A stretch of 64,000 nt of DNA from an uncultured Muribaculaceae bacterium (GTDB lineage: Bacteria; Bacteroidota; Bacteroidia; Bacteroidales; Muribaculaceae). The stretch is from contig CAJUDL010000001.1 of the NCBI GenBank assembly GCA_910585285.1, forward strand, positions 80,972 through 144,971. The letters run 5' to 3'. The notes beneath the pieces were generated by a model that saw nothing but the letters and a program-made list of their open reading frames with translations, did no database searches and was not told the origin of the DNA. This document shows positions 28,601-37,250 of this stretch, in pieces; within the stretch, counting starts at the first letter, position 1, and each line of letters starts with the position of its first letter. A program made the position numbers and the translations under genes.

Positions 28601-29058
28601 GCTTGCGCGTGAAAGGCGAGAGAGTCAATCAGTTCGCGTGTTACGGGGAGGTAAGTGAAATTCTCGTTGAGACTCACTTTCGCCACTTTTGCCATCTTAT
28701 CCGGCTTCACGCTGTTTACACGCAGTCCACCGGGATTCAGATTGGCAGGAATCCATTCGAGCAGCCGTTCGTTTACGGTGAGCGTCAGCGTGTCGTTCGA
28801 CGGCTGTTCCGGTGGAGGTGTCACCGCCTTTACTGAACGCCTTGAATACTTCTTTGATCTTGTAGTCCTTTTCTTACGGGTCTTCCTTTTCTTACGGGTA
28901 GATCTCTTTTTGGAACTTTTCTTTGTCGATTTTTTTGAAGAAGTCTGGGCGGTTTTTGCCTTTGAGCGTTTTTTTGCGGCATACGATTCGGTTGCGTCAA
29001 AACCGGCCGTCGCCACTATGATTGCGATGAGTATATATAAGAATCTGCGAAATTTCAT
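25693..29058 (-). CDS. Modular secreted N-acetylmuramoyl-L-alanine amidase-like protein with Golvesin/Xly insertion
   Basis: A 1,121-residue exported protein often labelled xanthan lyase or amidase. After the signal peptide comes an extremely basic stretch (KKRSKAKTAQTSSKKSTKK and more, residues 27-75). The amidase_3 zinc-site candidates are dispersed: His near 214 (ALWHSHGRYF), Glu near 238 (QSVEDTYT), His near 606 (ALHSDAG) and the catalytic Glu near 688 (TLIELMSHQN). Between the second and third lies a Golvesin/Xly-type beta domain (about 330-440, GEYAVYVSYKSF) and an acidic linker (EEEVAENEEEEVEDEEDEET). The rest is a fibronectin III-like domain and a C-terminal domain starting VLIINGFTRISGP. 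It probably cleaves or binds wall or glycan in the periplasm or at the surface. The amidase assignment is by motif and not tested. Confidence 0.78.
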   Translation of the reverse strand: MKFRRFLYILIAIIVATAGFDATESYAAKKRSKAKTAQTSSKKSTKKSSKKRSTRKKRKTRKKRTTRSKKYSRRSVKAVTPPPEQPSNDTLTLTVNERLLEWIPANLNPGGLRVNSVKPDKMAKVAKVSLNENFTYLPVTRELIDSLAFHAQAALPDSISDYRVNLNVGSRSLAYYITKVDKLPEKFRKNPPFVVEAHPYGKTDKGMENDIVALWHSHGRYFKPGSGAWTWQRPFLFQSVEDTYTMSYILPYVVPMLENAGAYVMLPRERDINRNEVIVDNDTYEGGQIYSQPYYKEMTGSKQWVTGDLEGFIYDLPDFRDTENPFENGTYRQTSTVTGGKPSVAAWYADIPEDGEYAVYVSYKSFPNSSEDAHYTVNYSGGSKEFRVNQTMGGGTWIYLGTFPLTKGYSDTEPVVTLTNLSEKGEGMVITADAVKIGGGMGNIARSDRRSDIYYDPSTPEEPSSNLSNRAEPEGEEEVAENEEEEVEDEEDEETEGKNENEGDETDETPDAKPADTSVPAEPMTPLTPRRAPTFRTSGMPRFLEGARYWLQWAGFPEPVYAPYHGSDDYKDDYTSRGLWVNYLAGGSRVLPNREGLNIPVDMAFALHSDAGKRADDSFVGTLGIYFSQNGDSYRDGTPRINSRMLTDLVMRQISNDIRRQYEPSWTRRSMWDKSYVEARVPEVPTTLIELMSHQNFADMMYGLDPTFKFTVGRAIYKGMARFLAERKDRELVIQPLPVKNFAITREKKNLYRLSWQPTPDPLEETAMPDKYVILARNQGELGFHKIGETSKTHYDLKVADNEIHSFRIIALNRGGQSFPSETLALRESPGATKPVLIINGFTRISGPSNFKDGNRAGFDAENDFGVPYIRDIAFTGDQMEFNRNSGESFGRSATNYTTQIIAGNTFDYPYIHGESIANAGYGFVSASVGAVESGDVKLSNYKNIDLILGKQKAGIVGNGKSGVNFKTFTPELERELQIFSDHGGNLLISGENVVSDIFSYRYGEGDRQFGEVVIGVVPAETPEGCPVKTRSGQLRASDGRTIRYSNTLNDKCYIVQNPDALAPAPGAKAEEIFTFTDTDQPAGYVIDRGRSHNMILSIPLETITESYDRDRIIADFLKKH

Positions 29059-29076
29059 TTATTATAGGTTTTATTT

Positions 29077-29237
29077 GAGAGGGTGTTGCATAACTCGATT
29101 AATTGCGTCTCAAATTAATCGCGTCTCAAATTGTAGGGATGCACCATGGTGCATCCTCCAACAATCAGATAACCAGAGGTCCGTCATCGGATGCTCCGGG
29201 GAGCATCCCTACATTTGAGAATAATGCAACACTCTCC
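29077..29237. repeat. Nested palindromic (MITE-like) intergenic element
   Basis: Outer arms gagagggtgttgcataa (29077-29093) and ataatgcaacactctcc (29221-29237) are near reverse complements. Inner arms ctcaaattgtagggatgc (29125-29142) and gcatccctacatttgag (29203-29219) pair with one gap. Inside are a perfect 20-bp palindrome ggatgcaccatggtgcatcc (29137-29156) and ggatgctcc-gg-ggagcatcc (29189-29208). There is no coding capacity. It sits between the amidase and Rhs starts. Confidence 0.8.
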
Positions 29238-29319
29238 TGACTACAAAATTAATCAAAAATCGGCTGCAATGCAAGTGACAGCCATCTCTTATCATCATTT
29301 TGACTTTTATTGTAAAAAT

Positions 29320-29350
29320 TTTGCAATTAGATTGAAAATGATTAATTTTG
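29320..29350 (+). promoter_or_regulatory. Bacteroidetes-type promoter for the Rhs gene
   Basis: TTTG at 29320-29323, 19 nt, then TAATTTTG at 29343-29350. Initiation near 29358 supports the translation start at 29417 rather than the longer frame beginning at 29348. Confidence 0.7.
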
Positions 29351-29416
29351 TCTCGATTCCCAACGAAATGTGTTCCATTATTTGCTCATTTCAAACAACA
29401 TTCAACACTGGCTATC

Positions 29417-32400
29417 ATGAAAAAGTCATTATCCATCTTTGTCATTATCTTTACTCTTGCAATATTCAGCACCATGAACGCGGCAGGCACGCAACATGTG
29501 TCTGACGCTTCCGAAAGGGAGACATCCGCTCAAGATTCGATCGCAGGCATGACAGGCGAACAGTTCCGCGCCTACGAGGACTCTCTGAAGAGGGTGCTCT
29601 ATCCCGACGTGAGGGAGTGTCACCTGCCAGACAGCGTCCTACAAAAAATGCAGGAAGGCGGAGCGGAAGCACTTCAACTCCGGGCAAATGGAAGTTCACG
29701 AATCTTCAATCCCGTTGTGCCGGACATCGCCATAATCGACAAGGATATGGCGGTCGGCGCTATAGAAATAAGATCGGGTGTGTCACCTACGGGCGCCAGG
29801 ACCTACGAGGTGCCGATAAACGTATGCCCAGGCATGAACGGATTCCAGCCGGCAGTCTCACTTGTCTACAATAGCCAGGGCGGCAGTTCCGCAGTGGGTC
29901 AGGGATGGGCGGTCTCAGGATTCCCGATGATCACGCGCGGAGGGAAGAATCACTATTACGACGGGACAAGCGAAGGTGTCAGGATGGACCTTACAGATTC
30001 CTTCTATCTTGACGGGGTCAGGCTCGTCAAGACGGCAGACACGACAGATGGGGTCACAACCTATGAATCAGAAACGGGTAATGTCAGGGTGAAGGGATAC
30101 GGCACGGACACGGTGGCGACATACTTCGAGGCCTCCTTCCCCGACGGCAGGAAAGCCGTGTTCGGGTATGCGGGCAACACCGAGAACCGTCTGGAATACC
30201 CCGTATCCGGCATGACCGACATTCACGGCAACAGGATCATATACTCCAACGTCCTTTACGGTAACCGGTACTATCCGAAACGGATGATCTACAAGGGAGG
30301 CATGGTAGAATTCTCGTATACCGCGAGACGGGACACGCTGACATGTTATGCCGGGGGCCTCGATGCTTCCGTATGCGACCTGTTGAAAAGTATCACCTGC
30401 TACGGCAGCGCAAAAATCGGGGAATACGGGCTGTCGCATACGCTCCACAACGGGGTGTCGCACCTTAGCGGGATATCGTATTCAGCCGGCGGGGAGAGTC
30501 TCAACCCGCTGCGGTTCATATACGGGGAGGGAAATACGGCGAATGGCTATACAGTCTCCACCACCCGGCTTGCGGGTTCCTACACATCTGAAGACCCGAG
30601 GGCGATAAAGGCGGTTCGCGGCCGTTTCGACGGCGGGAGCTACGACGACGGGCTGATCGTACTGCCCAACAAGAACCCCTACTGGCAGCACCACAAAGGC
30701 AGCGGAATAGGGAGCAAGTCAGAGAACAGGTATGACAACCTGTATACCGGAGATGAGAAGATCTTCGTCTACGGTGGAATCTCGGAAAGTATCGCCGACC
30801 CCTTGGCGGAACTTACCACCGGCAAAGGGTTCATCGACATATTCTGCGCGGACATGGAAGGGAACGGGGAGGACTATGTGATAAAGGTGAACAACTATGT
30901 GGAGAGGCTTGTCTCCACGGAAGTTGACCGGGTGTCGTTCACCGTCTACAGGCACGACTCAACATACGGCCTGAGGAAGTTATATGAGCGGTTCAATGAT
31001 TACCCGACCCTCTTCACCGATGAATCAGGCACACGCAGCATACAGCCGGAATTCTATTATCCGGGCGACTTCAACGGTGACGGGCGGATGGAAATCCTCT
31101 GCATATCCGCAAACCAACCATTCGGGGGACGGGACCATCCGACGCAATGCCGTCTCATAGATTTTGAAAGTGAGATAGCCGGAAGGTACAGGACACTTTA
31201 TGCAGGACACCCGTTCGACCTCGACGTCCAGTTCGTGGGCAACGACCCCCTGAGCAACAACCCGGAAAACGTATACAACAACTCGGACAAGCTGCTTGTC
31301 TTTGACGCGGACGGGGACGGCAAGACCGACATCTGCCTCGTCAAAATTAACGGTGTCCATATATATTCGTTCAACAAGACGCAGGACGGCTCGCTCGGTC
31401 TGGAGGAAATAGCGTCCGGCACCGCGCTCACGAGGTCGATGGTCAGGGACCGGGAACTGATCCCCGGTGACTTCAACGGTGACGGGCTTACAGACCTGCT
31501 GCTGTCTCCATGGAAGGGGACGTCCGGCGACAACAACCAGTGGAGGATTTTCTACTCAACGGGTAACGGGGGATTCAAGGTCGGGACCTTCAACGGCACC
31601 GGCAAGGGGCAGGGCACGACCTGTCCGGAATTCTTCACCCAGGATATCGACGGCGACGGCAGGTGCGACCTGATTAAACATTCGGCCTCCGGCTTTGACA
31701 CCTATCTGTCCACGCCCGGCGGTCCCGGGGCCAGTGCATTCCCTACGCAATTCCCCTCCGTGAATTCAGTGATCGTGCCGATCGACGTCAACAGCCGCAA
31801 CAGCACCTCCAGGCTGGTGGCGTTGAACGGGACGGCCGTGACAATGTACTCCTCCGTGAAGGAGAAGTCACGCGAACAGCTGCTGACCGGGATGGTCAAC
31901 AGCCTCGGACAGGTCGAGAAGAACGAATACAGGTCGCTATGCGACACCCAAAGGGGGGTCTACGAGTATAGCGGAGTATCGCACGGTTTCCCGTATGCCA
32001 GGGTACGAACACCGATGATGGTGCTTTCCCGTACCGAATCATGCTGCGGCACTCAATTGTGCGGCACGTCGAGCTACGGATACGAGGATGCCGTCATCCA
32101 CCGTCAGGGACTGGGGTTCATGGGGTTCAGCAAGGTAAGGTCCGTCGACTCGCGGGGTAACCTCACCGTCCGGACTTTCGACCCGTACAACCACGGGGTG
32201 CTGAAGAGCGTGGAGTCTCCATCTTCGGAAACATATAATACATATTCCATTGAGGTCAAGCCCAATAAAGTCAAGAAAATCCTGCTTGACAAAAAGACCG
32301 AGAACAATCTATTGACAGGATACTCCACCGATTATTCCTACACCTACGACCCATACGGATACCCGCTGACAGAGACCGCAGCGTACTCCGACGGCATAAC

Positions 32401-35400
32401 GGTGAAGACGGAGCTGTCGTACGGCGACAGCCCGGAGACCGACGGCGTCTACAGCCTCGGCTTCGTGACCGACCGCACCGTCACGACCACCCGTGACGGC
32501 GACACGTACACGGAGCGTACACATTTCCCCGAATTCGAGCGCCGTCAACCCCTGGCGGCGGTGAGGTATATAAACGGGAATCAGGTGGAGCGCACAGACT
32601 ACACGTATGACGATGCGGGGAATGTTTTGAAAGAAAAGGTGACGCCTTATGATTCCCCGAACAGCCTCACCTCTGAATACACCTACACCGACACCGGACA
32701 GCTCGCGACAGAGACCGACCCATGGGGGCACTCGAAAACATACGGCTACGACAGCTGCGGGCGAGTCAGCGGGATAACTGACCATACAGGAAAGACGACA
32801 ATCCAGTACGACCCGTTCGGGCGCGAGACTTCACGGAAATTTCCGGACAATACCATAAGGATAACGACATACGGCTGGACACAGGATGGGTCACCGGGTG
32901 TATACACTGTGACGACAGGGGAGACAGGCAGACGCACCGTCTCGGAGAGTCTCGATGCCATGGGCAGGACCGTTCGCACCGGTGACACACGCTTTGACGG
33001 GAAGATACGGAAAACCGACAGGGAATACGACGCGCACGGAAATCTCACGAGGGAATCCCGCCCGTTCACCGGCCCGGCTGCTTCGGAATGGACCGAATAT
33101 GAATACGACAGCCACGGAAGGACTGTTGCCGTCTATGAACCATCGGGAAGGTTCACCCACTACAGCTACAACGGGGCGGAAATAATAACCACAGAGGACG
33201 GCGTTGACATCAGGCGCGTCTACGATTCACAGGGAAACCTCACGCTCTCTTCGGATGCCGCGGGCGATGTGACATACAGCCTCGCGGCGGACGGACAGCC
33301 TAAGACGGTGGTCTCTCCCGGCGGCATCTACATATGGCTTCACTACGACAGGTTCAGGCGTCACGAATGGACGGAGGACTCGGGGTACGGCATAATCCGC
33401 TATGAGTACGACAGGTGGGGGAACGTCAGCAAGAGGACATGCGGAGGTAAGGCGATATCCTATGAGTACGACAACTTGAACCGGCTGGTGAAGACAGTTG
33501 CCCCCGAATTCACAACCTCATATGCCTACGACAGTTTCAATAGGCCGGCGTCCGTGTCATCCGACAACGGGACGTCACTGGACATCACCTATGACACGTT
33601 CGGCAGGGTGTCGTCACGTCTTGAAAAGGGGACGGACGGCGTATGGCTGCGGAGGGATTTCACATATGTGGACGGCAACATAAGATCTATAGAATACACC
33701 ACCCAATCGGGGCTGCGGCTGACCGAGCGGCACATCTACTCCCAGCGGACCCTGGCCGAGGGGAGTGTTGACGGCGCACTGGCGTTCAGACTTGATTCCG
33801 AGGATTCCGACGGTCTGCCGACCAAGATGCAGACCGGCGGTGTAACACGCGAATATTCGTTCAGCCACGGCTTCCCCGCGAAAAGACTCGCGTGGCGGGA
33901 AAACGGAGACTGCCTCCGGGATCAGAGCTACAGCTTCGACACCTCCACGTCATGCCTGACCGGAAGGGAGGACCATCTGCACGGAACCGGCGAGGATTTC
34001 GGGTACGACAACCTCAACAGGCTCACATCCGACGGGAGGGAGGAGTTCTCGTTCAACCCGAGGGGCAACATGACCGCAAGGAGCGGCGTGGGCGCGTTCG
34101 AGTACGGGCTACCCGACAAGCCGCACGCAATTACAGGGATTGTCCCGTCAGGCGACAATGTCCCGCAGCGCACACAGGAGATCTCATACACTTCATTCTC
34201 AAGGCCGCAGCTGATAGAGGAAGGTGAATATAGCGCGTCCTTCACCTACAACGGGGATTACGACAGGGTGAGGATGTCCGTCAGGAAGGGTGAGGGCCGC
34301 GTGCTCGACCGCCATTACCTCGGCGGCTGCTACGAGCTTGATGTGACAGACTCCGGAAATCGTGAGAAGCTGTACCTCTTCGGTGACTATTATGACGCGC
34401 CGCTGGTTTATGTAATGCAAAATGGAGAAAGCGGACTCCACCACATCCTGCGCGATTATCTCGGAAGTGCCACACAAGTGCTTGATGCCGACGGCAACAT
34501 ACTGCAGGAAACGAATTATGACGCTTGGGGCACGCCCCGCGACCCGGAGACCCTCGACCCTTTAGACAGCGGACAGTTGGACGGGCAGGGGCTGTACCTC
34601 GGACGCGGCTACACCGGTCACGAGCACCTGCCGTGGTTCGGACTGATAAACATGAACGCCCGACTTTACGACCCTCTGACGTGCCGTTTCCTCTCCCCCG
34701 ACCCGCAGGTGCAGATGCCCGACTTCACGCAGGGGCTCAACCGCTTCTCCTACGCCCTCAACAATCCTTTCATGTATGTGGATGAAAACGGGGAGTTCTT
34801 CTGGGCGGCTGTCGGTATCGCGGCGTTGATAGGCGGGACGATAAACCTTGTAACGCACTGGGATGCCGTCCAGGCGGGAGGTTTCTGGAAAGGTGTCCAG
34901 TATTTCGCCACGGGAGCTGTCGCGGGAGGTGTCGGAGCTGCGGTCGGCATAGGCGCGGCGGTTGGTTTCGGAGGCATGCTCGGTGTGACGGCGGCAAGCT
35001 ACACCGCCGCGACCACGGGCTTCATCCACGGTGCTCTCGCCGGAGCGGCGGGAGGGACTGCCGGCGGCTTTATAAGCGAGGCTGGCAACAGCCTTATCGA
35101 GGGACAGAGCCTCGGCAACTCTCTCCTCAACGGTCTCTATGGTGCTGCCTCGGGCGCAATCTCCGGAGGTCTCACCGGTGGCATCTCCGGCGGTATTCAG
35201 GCTACGCGGTTAGGCATGAACTTCTGGAACGGCGCAGCTCCGGACCCCAGCAGACATTATACAGTGTATTATGGAAGGGATCCAATTACCAAAGAAATTA
35301 AATATGTTGGTATGACAGGCAGAGACCCCGAAGTTAGGTTTGCAGAGCATAGAATCTCTGGAACCAATCGCGCCGACCTATATTTCGAAGTAGCGGATAA

Positions 35401-35602
35401 AATTGGGAAGTACACCAAGCTCGAAGCTCGAATTTGGGAACAAAGTCAAATCAACAAATTTGAAATGATGAAGAACGGGGGGCAACTTTTTAATCTCCGG
35501 AACGAAATCGCTCAAAAATATTGGTATCTATATGATTTTAATATTAAGACTTCAAAAGTTAATCAGTTTCAATTATGGCTAAGAGAATCATTACGAAGAT
35601 AG
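29417..35602 (+). CDS. Rhs-family polymorphic toxin with SpvB-like N-terminus and GIY-YIG-like nuclease tip
   Basis: A 2,061-residue exported protein. I start it at ATG 29417 (MKKSLSIFVIIFTLAIFSTM, a signal peptide). An SpvB/TcdB-like domain comes first (AVGAIEIRSGVSPTGARTYE near residue 115; PAVSLVYNSQGG). FG-GAP/VCBS repeats with DxDGDG calcium loops follow (PGDFNGDGRMEIL, DADGDGKTDIC, GDFNGDGLTDLL, DIDGDGRCDLI; about 545-760). Then come many YD repeats (YTYDDAGNVLKE, YDSCGRVSGITD, YEYDNLNRLVK). The Rhs core is at about 1680-1787 (DYLGSATQVLDADGN; NARLYDPLTCRFLSPDP). A glycine/alanine-rich hydrophobic segment spans 1790-1935. The tip (from about 1947) has YTVYYG, IKYVGMTGRDPEVRFAEHR and a later KLEARIWEQ, matching a GIY-YIG nuclease. 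Base composition drops sharply from GC-rich core to AT-rich tip near 35250, typical of tip exchange. Confidence 0.9.
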   Translation: MKKSLSIFVIIFTLAIFSTMNAAGTQHVSDASERETSAQDSIAGMTGEQFRAYEDSLKRVLYPDVRECHLPDSVLQKMQEGGAEALQLRANGSSRIFNPVVPDIAIIDKDMAVGAIEIRSGVSPTGARTYEVPINVCPGMNGFQPAVSLVYNSQGGSSAVGQGWAVSGFPMITRGGKNHYYDGTSEGVRMDLTDSFYLDGVRLVKTADTTDGVTTYESETGNVRVKGYGTDTVATYFEASFPDGRKAVFGYAGNTENRLEYPVSGMTDIHGNRIIYSNVLYGNRYYPKRMIYKGGMVEFSYTARRDTLTCYAGGLDASVCDLLKSITCYGSAKIGEYGLSHTLHNGVSHLSGISYSAGGESLNPLRFIYGEGNTANGYTVSTTRLAGSYTSEDPRAIKAVRGRFDGGSYDDGLIVLPNKNPYWQHHKGSGIGSKSENRYDNLYTGDEKIFVYGGISESIADPLAELTTGKGFIDIFCADMEGNGEDYVIKVNNYVERLVSTEVDRVSFTVYRHDSTYGLRKLYERFNDYPTLFTDESGTRSIQPEFYYPGDFNGDGRMEILCISANQPFGGRDHPTQCRLIDFESEIAGRYRTLYAGHPFDLDVQFVGNDPLSNNPENVYNNSDKLLVFDADGDGKTDICLVKINGVHIYSFNKTQDGSLGLEEIASGTALTRSMVRDRELIPGDFNGDGLTDLLLSPWKGTSGDNNQWRIFYSTGNGGFKVGTFNGTGKGQGTTCPEFFTQDIDGDGRCDLIKHSASGFDTYLSTPGGPGASAFPTQFPSVNSVIVPIDVNSRNSTSRLVALNGTAVTMYSSVKEKSREQLLTGMVNSLGQVEKNEYRSLCDTQRGVYEYSGVSHGFPYARVRTPMMVLSRTESCCGTQLCGTSSYGYEDAVIHRQGLGFMGFSKVRSVDSRGNLTVRTFDPYNHGVLKSVESPSSETYNTYSIEVKPNKVKKILLDKKTENNLLTGYSTDYSYTYDPYGYPLTETAAYSDGITVKTELSYGDSPETDGVYSLGFVTDRTVTTTRDGDTYTERTHFPEFERRQPLAAVRYINGNQVERTDYTYDDAGNVLKEKVTPYDSPNSLTSEYTYTDTGQLATETDPWGHSKTYGYDSCGRVSGITDHTGKTTIQYDPFGRETSRKFPDNTIRITTYGWTQDGSPGVYTVTTGETGRRTVSESLDAMGRTVRTGDTRFDGKIRKTDREYDAHGNLTRESRPFTGPAASEWTEYEYDSHGRTVAVYEPSGRFTHYSYNGAEIITTEDGVDIRRVYDSQGNLTLSSDAAGDVTYSLAADGQPKTVVSPGGIYIWLHYDRFRRHEWTEDSGYGIIRYEYDRWGNVSKRTCGGKAISYEYDNLNRLVKTVAPEFTTSYAYDSFNRPASVSSDNGTSLDITYDTFGRVSSRLEKGTDGVWLRRDFTYVDGNIRSIEYTTQSGLRLTERHIYSQRTLAEGSVDGALAFRLDSEDSDGLPTKMQTGGVTREYSFSHGFPAKRLAWRENGDCLRDQSYSFDTSTSCLTGREDHLHGTGEDFGYDNLNRLTSDGREEFSFNPRGNMTARSGVGAFEYGLPDKPHAITGIVPSGDNVPQRTQEISYTSFSRPQLIEEGEYSASFTYNGDYDRVRMSVRKGEGRVLDRHYLGGCYELDVTDSGNREKLYLFGDYYDAPLVYVMQNGESGLHHILRDYLGSATQVLDADGNILQETNYDAWGTPRDPETLDPLDSGQLDGQGLYLGRGYTGHEHLPWFGLINMNARLYDPLTCRFLSPDPQVQMPDFTQGLNRFSYALNNPFMYVDENGEFFWAAVGIAALIGGTINLVTHWDAVQAGGFWKGVQYFATGAVAGGVGAAVGIGAAVGFGGMLGVTAASYTAATTGFIHGALAGAAGGTAGGFISEAGNSLIEGQSLGNSLLNGLYGAASGAISGGLTGGISGGIQATRLGMNFWNGAAPDPSRHYTVYYGRDPITKEIKYVGMTGRDPEVRFAEHRISGTNRADLYFEVADKIGKYTKLEARIWEQSQINKFEMMKNGGQLFNLRNEIAQKYWYLYDFNIKTSKVNQFQLWLRESLRR

Positions 35603-36375
35603 GGGATGTTTTCTGTGTTGAGTTCCAGGACGGGACAAAGGGATATTTCCAGTATATTGCGAATGACTTTACCCAACTTAATAGCTCAGTAATACGCGCT
35701 TTCAAGACCCATTATCCTATTGATAGGAAAGTGTCCATTGATGAGATTGTTCAAGATGAAGTTGCATTCTACATGCATACCATACTTCGTGCTGGAATTA
35801 TCGAGAATGTTTGGTACAAAGTAGGAAAATCTTATGAAACAGGGGAAGAAGAGCTGAAGAAAGTTATATTCGCACAAGCTCCGGAATATCTTACAGTCAA
35901 CTTAAATACAATAGATGTTGACCCTATGAAGAACTGGTTTATTTGGCATATCAACGAAGAAATGAACCATATTGGAATCCTCCCTAAACATTTATATGAT
36001 AATATCGAGTTTGGGGGGGTATGGCCATATAGTCAAATAATCATAAGAATGAAATATGGGTATTTCATAGATACTTCCTGGGAATACAAGGTTATAAAAA
36101 GAATTCCACGCCCGGATGCTACGAGCTATATAAAAGAAATCAAAGATAATTGTACTGTCTATACATGTTTCAAGGGCGATTACTTTGAAAAACAGGTGGT
36201 TCAGACAGACAACGGGATTACCAGATTAACGCGTGACGAAGCAGTGATCAACCACATGCCCGAAGTCCGCAGGAAATTCTCCGACATTTACCTTGAATAC
36301 AAGAATTTCATCACGGAAGAGGAGTTCAATGAAGTATGGAATTCAGTACAAACGTGGCAGAAGCTAAACCGTTGA
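35575..36375 (+). CDS. Imm26-like immunity protein for the Rhs tip
   Basis: A 266-residue protein whose ATG overlaps the last 28 bases of the Rhs gene, the usual arrangement for a cognate immunity gene. The N-terminal stretch ITKIGDVFCVEFQDGTKGYF, followed by QYIANDFTQLNSSVIRAFK, resembles Imm26-type immunity proteins (G-D-I/V-F start, aromatic strands). The C-terminal part (from about 215, TRLTRDEAVINHMPEVRRKF) is less typical and more GC-rich. There is no signal peptide, so it acts in the cytosol, where an imported nuclease would attack nucleic acid. The neutralised target is inferred to be the GIY-YIG tip. Family identity is by eye; position alone makes an immunity role likely. Confidence 0.75.
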   Translation: MAKRIITKIGDVFCVEFQDGTKGYFQYIANDFTQLNSSVIRAFKTHYPIDRKVSIDEIVQDEVAFYMHTILRAGIIENVWYKVGKSYETGEEELKKVIFAQAPEYLTVNLNTIDVDPMKNWFIWHINEEMNHIGILPKHLYDNIEFGGVWPYSQIIIRMKYGYFIDTSWEYKVIKRIPRPDATSYIKEIKDNCTVYTCFKGDYFEKQVVQTDNGITRLTRDEAVINHMPEVRRKFSDIYLEYKNFITEEEFNEVWNSVQTWQKLNR

Positions 36376-36482
36376 CCGATGCTTCCGAGAGTGTCACCGG
36401 AGAGCAGTTAAATCAAACGCGCCAGATGCGCATGTATCGTTTAGTATTCGAAAAGCCATTGTCAAAAATTTTTAAATATTGA
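36336..36482 (+). CDS. Small overlapping ORF or gene remnant (48 residues)
   Basis: An ATG inside the 3' end of the Imm26-like gene opens a 48-residue frame (MEFSTNVAEAKPLTDASESV to the PLSKIFKY end). The phrase TDASESVTGEQL faintly echoes the N-terminus of the upstream Rhs protein (DASERETS, MTGEQF), so it may be a decayed fragment of another Rhs or cassette. Low confidence that it is expressed. Confidence 0.25.
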   Translation: MEFSTNVAEAKPLTDASESVTGEQLNQTRQMRMYRLVFEKPLSKIFKY

Positions 36483-36488
36483 ATCAAA

Positions 36489-37232
36489 ATGAAACAATTT
36501 AAAGAAATTTTTAAAGAGTGGCATAAAGAATTCCCGGTGCTGTCAAAATATACGGATAGGACATTGTACATGAGAATAAATCCTTTTATGATTGGATTGC
36601 GATTACAAAAAGATCGGTTCGGGGGTGATAACTACCTGCCGGTCTTGGAAATAGTTCCTTTGTGGGAAGAAAATCCACAACAGTTCGGTGAATCAATATG
36701 TTGGGATAATTTACAGGATATGAAAAGATTGGATTTTGTAATTGACTATAGAGGGCATGATTATTATTTTCCAGAAGCGTTGGAATGCACAAAATCTCAA
36801 TTTGGTAAGATTCTGAAAGAAGAAATAGTATTTGGAGATTTGATGGAATTCATTAATCATTTAATAAGACAATTTATAACCAAACACAACCCTAATGAAT
36901 GGATTTACGTCTTTCAATTACAATTGGCTTTGGCCATGTATTTCAACAAGCAGGATTTGTTGGATCAGATTGGGTTAAATATAGAACGAGAAATCAAATA
37001 CTGGACTCCAAAATATATCAAATATGGCAAGGTATTGACAACCGATGAATATCGAGAGGAGATTTACCAACCCTTCAAGGATCGGGGTAAATTCATGGAG
37101 ACAATCGAAATAAATTCACAGAGACCGAAAGTGGCAAAGCTTAATGTCGGAACTATCGTTGGTGTCGATGATTACCACTATGAACCGAAAAAATCCTGGC
37201 TCGACAGACTCCAATCAATATTTGTCAAATGA
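36489..37232 (+). CDS. Unrecognised 247-residue cytosolic protein, candidate orphan immunity gene
   Basis: I do not recognise this family. The protein is AT-rich in codon use, lacks a signal peptide or membrane segment, and mixes helical and aromatic stretches (FKEIFKEWHKEFPVLSKYTD; MRINPFMIGLRLQKDRF; NEWIYVFQLQLALAMYFNK). The C-terminal 40 residues are basic (KPKVAKLN-like, then EPKKSWLDRLQSIFVK). It follows the Imm26-like gene by 113 bp in the toxin locus, in the place where Rhs loci accumulate displaced immunity genes. Its low GC content matches the toxin tip and not the Rhs core. Immunity function is inferred from context only. Confidence 0.7.
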   Translation: MKQFKEIFKEWHKEFPVLSKYTDRTLYMRINPFMIGLRLQKDRFGGDNYLPVLEIVPLWEENPQQFGESICWDNLQDMKRLDFVIDYRGHDYYFPEALECTKSQFGKILKEEIVFGDLMEFINHLIRQFITKHNPNEWIYVFQLQLALAMYFNKQDLLDQIGLNIEREIKYWTPKYIKYGKVLTTDEYREEIYQPFKDRGKFMETIEINSQRPKVAKLNVGTIVGVDDYHYEPKKSWLDRLQSIFVK

Positions 37233-37250
37233 TAACAAAATAAAGATAAC

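Noticed and set aside
29137..29156. 20-bp palindrome considered as a transcription terminator
   Set aside because: There is no adjacent T run, and it lies inside larger inverted arms.
29348..29416. Longer start for the Rhs gene
   Set aside because: The extra N-terminus would overlap the promoter box at 29343-29350, and the signal peptide begins at 29417.
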